Shown here piece after piece: positions 5,267 through 10,894 of a stretch of 12,227 bases of DNA (position 1 is its first letter; each line of letters begins with the position of its first letter). Origin of the DNA: Treponema sp. UBA3870 (GTDB lineage Bacteria; Spirochaetota; Spirochaetia; Treponematales; Treponemataceae); contig DGGQ01000062.1 in the NCBI GenBank assembly GCA_002392275.1, positions 1-12,227 of the forward strand. Reading direction: 5' to 3'. Made by a program: the position numbers and the translations under genes. The notes under the pieces are model-generated. The model had not been told where the DNA came from. It saw only the letters and a program-made list of their open reading frames with translations, and made no database searches.

Positions 5267-5689
5267 ATGTTAGAGATTGAAAAACTTTTTAGGGAATATG
5301 AAAAACTCAGCTACGACGAGAGAAGGGAGATGCTTTCGGAACTTTACAACGACATCTATCCTGCGCTGGAGGTAGTGGCAAACGGAATGGAAAGCTTCGA
5401 GGTGCTTGTCCTTGCATCCTGTTCCGCCGACGGAAAACTTTCGGTCGAAGAGTATTCCCTTGTCCGCGATGCCACCGGCCTTGATTTTTCCTACGACCGT
5501 GTTGCGGAGCTTGTAGCAACTTCGGGTGACGGTGACATACAGAAATCCGCCGACGGCATAGTTGATTTTCTTGGCGCAATCAGTAAGGAAATAAAATCGG
5601 AGATGGTCTCGTTCTGCATCTGCCTATGCTCCGCCGACAAGAAGATTTCCATGAAGGAAAAAAGCTTTATCAAAAAACTTTTGAAATAA
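5267..5689 (+). CDS. TerB-like helical protein
   Basis: A 140-aa, probably cytoplasmic, helical protein resembling the TerB domain (tellurite-resistance TerB fold). The role of such stand-alone domains is not well defined. An acidic-loop motif occurs twice: SCSADGKLSVEE at 51-62 and LCSADKKISMKE at 120-131. Each is followed by a helix (YSLVRDATG and KSFIKKLLK), suggesting an internal duplication, as in the two-fold TerB fold with its acidic metal-binding residues. No signal peptide or membrane segment is present. I chose ATG 5267 over the GTG at 5261 because AGAGGTG ends 3 nt before it and includes that GTG. The gene runs opposite to the TA operon and stands alone. No tellurite-operon neighbours are present, so tellurite resistance should not be assumed. 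Confidence 0.75.
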   Translation: MLEIEKLFREYEKLSYDERREMLSELYNDIYPALEVVANGMESFEVLVLASCSADGKLSVEEYSLVRDATGLDFSYDRVAELVATSGDGDIQKSADGIVDFLGAISKEIKSEMVSFCICLCSADKKISMKEKSFIKKLLK

Positions 5690-5724
5690 AGGTAATGCTA
5701 TACTTTCACAATCAAATATAAAAA

Positions 5725-5785
5725 ATGATTTATCATGTTGGGCATAGCGAAACATCTTTTATAAAATGGAGTCGCCGCTATGCTC
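5725..5785. repeat. Two inverted repeats between convergent genes
   Basis: GGGCATAGCG (5740-5749) pairs with CGCTATGCTC (5776-5785), nine Watson-Crick pairs plus one G-U, with a 26-nt loop. Beside it, ATGATTTATCAT (5725-5736) is a 5-2-5 palindrome; read on the minus strand it is followed by six T and may help terminate the gene ending at 5815. The interval 5690-5814 contains no gene. Confidence 0.6.
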
Positions 5786-5814
5786 AGAATGATAGGATTA
5801 AACTGTCTTGATAG

Positions 5815-6600
5815 CTACTGCTTAACAAACACGACCCGAACCAATTTCCCCGAGCTGTTTTTTATGTTCATGGAAAAACTTTCTCCGTCGTCGTCAATGA
5901 CATAGACCGCAACCCAGTTCATGTTTTTCAACCTCGCAACATCGGTCTTGAATCTTGCATTGATTTTCAGAATGTCATCGCCGTCATTCCAAGTTCCTTT
6001 TGCCGTAAGCTCCGTTCCTGAAAAATCACCGTCGGGAAAAATCTTCACGGTGCACTTACCTTTTTTGTCGAAGGTGATTTCATAATCGTCGTAAAAGTCT
6101 CCGTCCTGAACAGTGCCAGCCCACGTCCCCTCAAATCTGTCCGGCACAGGAATTTTCGAAACGAGATTCCGCGCAAAGTCCGGGAGCTTTTTGTTGAACT
6201 CGTCCCAAGTGTCGCATGTCATCTTTGTCGAGTAGAGGATTTTTCCGCTCTCAACTTCAACTGTTCTTGCTGTGACAGTTAGAGTGCAGTTGAAGACATC
6301 CGCAGTTCCGATAATCACGCAGTCCGCGCCAATCATTTTTCCAAGCGATTTTGCCGTGGCAGGATCTGTGTATGCCGATGCCTGAAATTTCATCTCCGTC
6401 TTGATTTTGTCGATGTACTTCCGCTCCACAACGGTTATGTGGCTGATGTTCACAAGCTCATCGGTCAAAAGGTCGCTCATGGTCCCGGTGTTACCCTCGA
6501 TGCAGAAATTGTCGGTCTCAAAACCAAGGACTGCGACTGTCTGTGCGGAAAGGGTGAAGGTGAGCATGGATGTGATGATTAGGGTGAGTAGTTTTTTCAT
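5815..6600 (-). CDS. Secreted CsgG-domain protein with C-terminal beta-rich domain
   Basis: A 261-aa exported protein. ATG 6600 is preceded by AAGGAGG and begins a Sec signal peptide (MKKLLTL, hydrophobic core, LSA before Q20). Longer in-frame starts lack a ribosome site. Residues ~20-150 follow the CsgG/FlgO/LpoB-like pattern: TVAVLGFETDN, 'LLTDELVNISHITVVERKYIDKI', 'IGADCVIIGTADVF' and a strand ending in a 'SGKILYS' turn. Such domains act in the periplasm or at the outer membrane. There is no lipobox cysteine near the cleavage site, so it is probably soluble or peripheral. Residues ~156-261 form a separate beta-rich module (FEGTWAGTVQDG, 'GTWNDGDD') resembling lipocalin-like/calycin strands. 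The N-terminal half is paralogous to the next minus-strand gene (shared EMKFQ near the same position). The substrate is unknown. Confidence 0.8.
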   Translation of the reverse strand: MKKLLTLIITSMLTFTLSAQTVAVLGFETDNFCIEGNTGTMSDLLTDELVNISHITVVERKYIDKIKTEMKFQASAYTDPATAKSLGKMIGADCVIIGTADVFNCTLTVTARTVEVESGKILYSTKMTCDTWDEFNKKLPDFARNLVSKIPVPDRFEGTWAGTVQDGDFYDDYEITFDKKGKCTVKIFPDGDFSGTELTAKGTWNDGDDILKINARFKTDVARLKNMNWVAVYVIDDDGESFSMNIKNSSGKLVRVVFVKQ

Positions 6601-6627
6601 TTTTTGGTTCCTCCTTGTAATTTGTCC

Positions 6628-6653
6628 GGTCATTGAGCGAAATCGAAATGACC
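6628..6653. repeat. Inverted repeat upstream of the CsgG-domain gene
   Basis: GGTCATT (6628-6634) and AATGACC (6647-6653) form a perfect 7-bp stem with the loop gagcgaaatcga. On the plus strand a T-run follows. On the minus strand a full AGGAGGT (6665-6671) lies upstream of the repeat, while the functional AAGGAGG lies downstream at 6610-6616. The repeat thus separates two ribosome-site-like sequences, as if it had been inserted. Confidence 0.55.
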
Positions 6654-6698
6654 AATTTTTTGTGACCTCCTAAGTGTATATCAGGGAAGAAATGTTTC

Positions 6699-6950
6699 AT
6701 GCAGGCGGCAGCCCTCAGAAACGAGACATTCAACCTTTTTAATACAATGTCAGACTCAAAGCTACGCATGGTCATCCGTTTTGCCCGATTTATCTCCCTG
6801 CAGCCGGACGATGATGCGGAAAATAGCACTGCTACACCATCATTAAACCTGTCGCAGTTCGGCTCCCTCCGTGACACGATTAAGTATATTTACCCGGACT
6901 TCGACGGGCCGATTGATATGGAGCAGTATTCGGTCAGGACGGTATTCTAA
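6699..6950 (+). CDS. Small protein resembling DUF2281-type antitoxins, orphan
   Basis: An 83-aa ORF between the two CsgG-domain genes. The C-terminal part, 'QFGSLRDTIKYIYPDFDGPI', resembles the FGSLKG...DFDxPLxxF ending of DUF2281/VapB-like antitoxins. The middle, SDSKLRMVIRFARFI, resembles their LpeeklxevldFieFL helix. If so, it would be an antitoxin without a neighbouring PIN or other toxin. Only a weak AGGGA at a poor distance (11 nt) precedes the ATG, and the N-terminal ~15 residues look unconvincing. Its stop overlaps the convergent stop of the DUF1566 gene by 4 nt. It fills a 346-nt gap that has no other gene. It may be a remnant or not expressed; family resemblance is from memory. Confidence 0.45.
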   Translation: MQAAALRNETFNLFNTMSDSKLRMVIRFARFISLQPDDDAENSTATPSLNLSQFGSLRDTIKYIYPDFDGPIDMEQYSVRTVF

Positions 6951-7951
6951 TTGCTAAAAGCCCGCACGGCACGGACACAATGTGCATTATACTTGCTGTG
7001 GTAGTAGAGCTGATAGCCGTCACTGAAGCTCTGATCCCACGCGCTATTATGATTGTAGGGAGACGACGACCAGTGCGATACTTTACTAGCTCCTGCCAGT
7101 ATTTTGGGACCTACATTTTTATACATCAGGTTCAGTTCGTCCCTGCTTGGCAAGAACCATTCTCCTGCACTTGATGTTGCCGTGCTGTATTTATAGCAAA
7201 CATAGGCCGCACAGTTGCCGTTATTTGCATTTGAATGAGAACTGACAATTTTATATGTATTCGCTTTTCCATATCCAAGTCCTGTTGCCCCTTGGATATT
7301 GCAACCACTACTGCATGGACACCATCTTACACATGCCAGCTGCTCCTTCGTTACTTCAAGGTAGTTGCATTTCTTTACTCCGCCTTTTCCATCGAATACT
7401 TCAAAGCCTTCCTCGGAGACGTAGAACACAATTCCACCTCCGGGGCCAGTGTCGCCAATCTTGTATTTCATTACAACTTTTGAGATAGCTGTGGAGATTT
7501 CCGATGCCATAGTATCAAGTAGCCCAACAAGTTCATCAATATCCTTGAAAGATTTTTTTGACGCGGAAAGTATCTCCGCCGTGTTTGCGTCTATCATTGT
7601 TGCGCTTATGTAAAATGAACTTCCAAGTTTGAATATCTGCCCGCGTCCAAGAACCGTCGCTCCTGTTGCTTTTTGAAGCTGGACGGTTTTCTCTTTGCTT
7701 GCCCAGTCGCCTGACTGAAATTTCATCTCCGCAAGAATCGTGTCAAAATTCTTTCGGTCAAAGATGGAAACTTTGCCGGTTCTTACGAGCCCATTGATGT
7801 AAAGCTCAGTTATGGCTTCCGCTTCCTCCGGTGTTACCACATTGCCAATCACATCGAATGTCGCCACTGCCACTTTCTTCTGTGTTGACTGCGCAACCGC
7901 CGCCGTCATCATAGCTACAAGTGCGACCAGAATCATCATAAATTTCTTCAT
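6947..7951 (-). CDS. Secreted CsgG-domain protein with DUF1566 (Lcl-type) C-terminus
   Basis: A 334-aa exported protein. ATG 7951 follows AAGGAGG at about 8 nt and starts a Sec signal peptide (MKKFMMILVALV, cleavage near AVA-Q21). The 17 codons before it in the same frame lack a ribosome site. Residues ~25-160 resemble the CsgG domain of the neighbouring gene: KVAVATFDV, VSIFDRKNFDTI, AEMKFQS, 'ATGATVLGRGQIFKLG'. Residues ~164-334 match DUF1566/Lcl_C: KIGDTGPGGGIVFYV, EWFLPSRDELNLMY (264-277), HWSSSPYN (293-300), 'AWDQSFSDG' and the terminal VRAVRAF. This fold is C-type-lectin-like and is used for ligand binding, for example in the Legionella collagen-like adhesin Lcl. Eight cysteines in the C-terminal domain (195, 207, 211, 213, 217, 247, 252, 325), including CPCSSGC, suggest disulfides or metal binding. 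A surface or periplasmic binding role is inferred. Confidence 0.85.
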   Translation of the reverse strand: MKKFMMILVALVAMMTAAVAQSTQKKVAVATFDVIGNVVTPEEAEAITELYINGLVRTGKVSIFDRKNFDTILAEMKFQSGDWASKEKTVQLQKATGATVLGRGQIFKLGSSFYISATMIDANTAEILSASKKSFKDIDELVGLLDTMASEISTAISKVVMKYKIGDTGPGGGIVFYVSEEGFEVFDGKGGVKKCNYLEVTKEQLACVRWCPCSSGCNIQGATGLGYGKANTYKIVSSHSNANNGNCAAYVCYKYSTATSSAGEWFLPSRDELNLMYKNVGPKILAGASKVSHWSSSPYNHNSAWDQSFSDGYQLYYHSKYNAHCVRAVRAFSN

Positions 7952-8005
7952 GCAAATTCCTCCTTCACATTTTAAAACTGCCCCATCGTATATGCTTTGC
8001 ACATC

Positions 8006-8085
8006 TTTTTGCGAAAACGAGCGTAGCGAAGTTTTCGCAAAAAGGGGCTATGTCAAGCCCCTTTGCTCACTGTACAGTGAGCAAA
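8006..8085. repeat. Three consecutive perfect palindromes
   Basis: Palindrome 1: TTTTTGCGAAAAC (8006-8018) with GTTTTCGCAAAAA (8031-8043), 13 bp, 12-nt loop. Palindrome 2: AAAGGGGCT (8041-8049) with AGCCCCTTT (8056-8064), 9 bp, 6-nt loop. Palindrome 3: TTTGCTCACTGT (8062-8073) with ACAGTGAGCAAA (8074-8085), a loopless 24-bp dyad. Neighbouring palindromes share three bases, so they compete or form a chain. They lie between two divergent genes. The first could terminate in either direction (A/T tracts at both ends). Confidence 0.85.
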
Positions 8086-8110
8086 AAATTTTTCGCGGAA
8101 AATTGCAGAT

Positions 8111-8155
8111 TTGTGTACAACGGTGAATTTCAGGGAATATAATAATATAGAAGAG
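8111..8155 (+). promoter_or_regulatory. Probable promoter of the Rpn-type nuclease gene
   Basis: TATAAT (8138-8143) is a perfect -10 box. The best -35 candidates, TTGTGT at 8111 (21-bp spacing) or GTACAA at 8115 (17 bp), are poor. The expected start of transcription is near 8150, leaving a leader of ~9 nt that contains a weak ribosome site, AAGAGA (8151-8156). Confidence 0.45.
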
Positions 8156-8158
8156 AAA

Positions 8159-8989
8159 ATGGAAAACATAAAAACAAAACGACTTAACCCCGAAGAAAAA
8201 TGGGAGAACGCGACCCTTGCAAACAGCTTTATCTTCTATAAAGTGATGCGCCACCATCCCGATGAATGTAAGAAAATCATCGAGATGCTTCTTGACGTTA
8301 AAATCGAGAAGATGGAAGTGCACAGCGAGGAAACAATAGACCTTGACCACGATTCAAAGGGAATTAGACTGGATGTTTTCGTAAAGGATTCAAAACGCAT
8401 GTACGACATCGAGATGCAGATTCTGGATACAAAAGAACTTCCTGAACGCTCCCGATATTACTCCGCACTGATGGCTTTGGACACGCTCAAGCCCGGCGAC
8501 CTGTACAGCGATCTTCGTGATTCTCATGTAATCTTCATCTGCATGGAGGACATCTTTAAAAACGGACTCCCGATTGACACATTTGAGTTTGTCTGCCAGG
8601 AAGACAATAAAACAAAACTGAACGACCGTGACTACAGACACTTTTTTATTGCCCCGATTTGTGCTAAAATAGCTGAGAAGAAAGAAATCAAAGATTTTTT
8701 TGAATTTTTGATTTCCAACCAATCAAATTCAGACCTGACATCACGCCTTAAAACCCATGTCGAAGATGCCAAGCACAATATGCAGTGGAGGAATATGTAT
8801 ATGACGTTTGAACGAATGCAAGCCTACGCCTTTAAAGACGGACTGGAGGAAGGAAAACTAGATGCAAAAATAGAAGCTGCGGAGAATTTTTTGAAAGAAG
8901 GAGACAGTCCAGAAAAGGTCTCACGTTGTACAGGTCTTCCGCTGGAACAAGTGATGAAACTTGCAGAAAGTATTTCCGTGAATGTTTGA
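8159..8989 (+). CDS. Rpn-family PD-(D/E)XK nuclease / putative transposase
   Basis: A 276-aa protein of the Rpn/PDDEXK_2 group (PF12784-like), often annotated as 'PD-(D/E)XK nuclease family transposase'. E. coli RpnA relatives promote RecA-independent recombination and cut DNA. The catalytic core is visible: IRLDVFV with D72, then YDIEMQ with E85 and Q87, the D...ExQ form of the fold. Before it comes the family opening, 'LANSFIFYKVMRHHPDECKKIIEMLL'. The C-terminal ~50 residues have the usual helical end, a 'DGLEEGKLDAKIEAAENFLKEG' region then TGLPLEQVMKLAE. I start at ATG 8159; the in-frame extension from TTG 8111 runs through the promoter. Length is near normal and no disabling change is seen. 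It lies just after the palindrome cluster at 8006-8085, possibly a substrate; that link is speculative. Confidence 0.9.
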   Translation: MENIKTKRLNPEEKWENATLANSFIFYKVMRHHPDECKKIIEMLLDVKIEKMEVHSEETIDLDHDSKGIRLDVFVKDSKRMYDIEMQILDTKELPERSRYYSALMALDTLKPGDLYSDLRDSHVIFICMEDIFKNGLPIDTFEFVCQEDNKTKLNDRDYRHFFIAPICAKIAEKKEIKDFFEFLISNQSNSDLTSRLKTHVEDAKHNMQWRNMYMTFERMQAYAFKDGLEEGKLDAKIEAAENFLKEGDSPEKVSRCTGLPLEQVMKLAESISVNV

Positions 8990-9020
8990 GAGATTTTGCG
9001 AAGCAAGCTTTACTGGTCTA

Positions 9021-9863
9021 CTATTTCCCCGGCACATCTTTTTTCTGCGGTACCACAATTATAAGGACGATGGAAATTATGTAGGGGAGCGCAAGCAGGA
9101 CTGATGAAGGAAGCGATGAAAAAAACGGGATGTTCTGTATGCTGGAGCTTGCGAAATCTGCGGCGGCGAAAACTATTACAGCGGCTGCCACTGCGAGCGG
9201 ATGTTTCCTTCCGAGAAAAACTGCGGCAAGTGCTGTCCATCCTCTTCCGCCCGACATTCCGGGAACGTATGACGAGAGTCTTATCGTGTAGACGCATCCA
9301 GCAAGTGAGCCGGAGACTGCCGCGATAATCCACGAGAGGCATCTGTATTTGTCGGCCTTTATTCCCTGCGATTCAAGTACGTCGGGGTCGCTTCCGGTTA
9401 TCCTCAATCTGAGTCCGGGTGTCGTCAGTCTGAGAAATACAATCAGCGCGGCGGAAATTATGAAGCATATTATTGACGTTATGATTTTTGCGTCGGTCTG
9501 TGCGAATGTAAATCTTTCCGAATAAAGCACACCCCTTGTTCCGAATGCCGCTGATGAAATCAATGTGGCGAGTGAAGAAAAAATCATGTTCATTGCGAGC
9601 GAGGACAAAAACATATTTGCGTTCATCTTTGTTGAAATCCGTTCAATCAGCATGGTGAGCGATGTAGAAATCAGCACGGAAATCAGTACGCCGAAAAAAA
9701 CATTTCCGGTAAGAACTGTGAATGCGTAACAAAAAAATCCTCCGAGACCGATTATACATTCCATGAACATCGCGAGCCGTCCGGCATATTCACTTATCAG
9801 CGCGCCCATCGTTATTAAAAGGAGAGGGGATGCAATGAAAATGATTGAAGTGAAAGTGTTCAT
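9021..9863 (-). CDS. ABC transporter permease, BPD_transp_2 type (second permease)
   Basis: A 280-aa inner-membrane permease of the BPD_transp_2 family (nucleoside, simple-sugar and riboflavin importers; NupQ/YufQ or RfuD-like). About eight hydrophobic segments are visible. The cytoplasmic coupling region 'TTPGLRLRITGSDPDVLESQGI' (residues ~147-168) has the family's G.R.RA.G..P..A...GI pattern. It is followed by 'AVSGSLAGCVYTIRLSSYVPGMSGGRGWTALAAVFLGR', which matches the conserved GxGfxxiAvAllG block. ATG 9863 overlaps the TGA of the upstream permease gene (ATGA), with GGGAGGAC just before it, so it is the last gene of a coupled operon. It converges with the nuclease gene, leaving a 31-nt gap that contains no clear terminator. 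Confidence 0.88.
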   Translation of the reverse strand: MNTFTSIIFIASPLLLITMGALISEYAGRLAMFMECIIGLGGFFCYAFTVLTGNVFFGVLISVLISTSLTMLIERISTKMNANMFLSSLAMNMIFSSLATLISSAAFGTRGVLYSERFTFAQTDAKIITSIICFIISAALIVFLRLTTPGLRLRITGSDPDVLESQGIKADKYRCLSWIIAAVSGSLAGCVYTIRLSSYVPGMSGGRGWTALAAVFLGRKHPLAVAAAVIVFAAADFASSSIQNIPFFSSLPSSVLLALPYIISIVLIIVVPQKKDVPGK

Positions 9864-10894
9864 TTTGTCCTCCCGGATTTAAGTCCGCCTTTTTTACTTG
9901 CCGCAAAATTCAATGCAACCGAAAATAAAATTGCGCCCTGAATTATTCCGCTTATGTCGAATCCGAATCCCTGTGTGAGAGAAACCCTTCCTGCCGATGT
10001 GTAGAGCCACGAAAGAAAAAGTGATGTCGGAATCAACGCGAGAGGATTTGATGATGATATCAGTGCCGCGCTCAATGCGTTCCATCCCATGCCGGAATAA
10101 AATCCGTTGTGGCATGTGAAGTATGTTCCGCAGACCGCAAACATTCCGGTGAGTGCATGTAGCGAGCCTGATACGGAAAGTGAAATGTACGACGCTCTTT
10201 TTGATGAGAGTCCCGAGTATGAAGCGAACAGGGGAGCCGTTCCCCAAAGTTTCATCCGTCTTCCCAAAAACGTTTTCGTGAAAATAAAATATGATGCGGC
10301 GCAGAAAATCAATGCGGCAAAAAAAGTCATCGTGAGGGGCGAGGGCTGCATGATTCTTGTGAATCTGAATTCTTCTTTTATGTATGGAAGCGCAAGAAGA
10401 TTTTGTCCAGATCCGCCTTTTGATGCTGTTATCGCTCCGTCAATCAATGGAAGGACTGCCGAGCTTACAAGGAATGTCGTGAGCAAAACTTCCGCACCCT
10501 TTGTTTCTTTTAAAAGTGCCGAGACCGATGCCATCAATGCGCCGGAAATAATTACGCACAGGGCTGTAAATATAAAAACAATCGGGGCCGGCATTTTCAA
10601 ATCCGACGAAAGAATCAAGCCTGCAATGAATCCTCCGAGGTATATCTGCCCCTCGCCGCCAAGATTCATGTTTCCGCATTTGAGTGCAACAGAAGAACCA
10701 AGTCCCGCAATCATCAAAAAGGCAGCAGAGTTGAGCATTGTTCCGAAATAATATTTGTTCGTGAATGTCCCGGTGAAAAGCATTGCAAGCGGCTCTCCCG
10801 GATTTTTTGAAAAAGCGCACACGGTCACGACGCAGACGATAATTCCAATCGGGATGGAAATTAGTTTGTTTAATGGAAAGAAATTTTTTTTCAT
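9860..10894 (-). CDS. ABC transporter permease, BPD_transp_2 type (first permease)
   Basis: A 344-aa inner-membrane permease, partner of the next gene (NupP/YufP or RfuC-like). There is a hydrophobic N-terminal anchor at ~10-28, then further segments. The hallmark 'KCGNMNLGGEGQIYLGG' lies at ~72-88, the conserved NxGxEGQ block of these importers. The coupling region 'RRMKLWGTAPLFASYSGL' (~211-228) and the late block 'YSGMGWNALSAALISSSNPL' (~267-286) follow. The ATG at 10894 shares its A with the TAA of the ATPase gene, and GGGGGAAA lies ~6 nt upstream. The two permeases form the membrane heterodimer. The substrate cannot be read from the sequence: relatives carry purine nucleosides, sugars or, in pathogenic treponemes, riboflavin. 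Confidence 0.9.
   Translation of the reverse strand: MKKNFFPLNKLISIPIGIIVCVVTVCAFSKNPGEPLAMLFTGTFTNKYYFGTMLNSAAFLMIAGLGSSVALKCGNMNLGGEGQIYLGGFIAGLILSSDLKMPAPIVFIFTALCVIISGALMASVSALLKETKGAEVLLTTFLVSSAVLPLIDGAITASKGGSGQNLLALPYIKEEFRFTRIMQPSPLTMTFFAALIFCAASYFIFTKTFLGRRMKLWGTAPLFASYSGLSSKRASYISLSVSGSLHALTGMFAVCGTYFTCHNGFYSGMGWNALSAALISSSNPLALIPTSLFLSWLYTSAGRVSLTQGFGFDISGIIQGAILFSVALNFAASKKGGLKSGRTK

Noticed and set aside
5256..5270. AGAGGTGC resembling the start of a lysine riboswitch
   Set aside because: It overlaps the ribosome site and start codon of the TerB-like gene, and there is no following structured domain.
6518..6877. 119-aa minus-strand frame preceded by AGGAGGT at 6665
   Set aside because: It runs out of frame through the signal-peptide region of the CsgG gene and gives a His/Pro-rich, non-protein-like sequence. 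The extra ribosome-site-like motif is noted under the inverted repeat.
8990..9020. Terminator between the nuclease and permease genes
   Set aside because: Only a 4-bp TTGC/GCAA stem is present and no T-run follows on either strand.
10107..10751. 214-aa plus-strand frame
   Set aside because: Exactly antisense to the first permease, which has clear family motifs and operon coupling.
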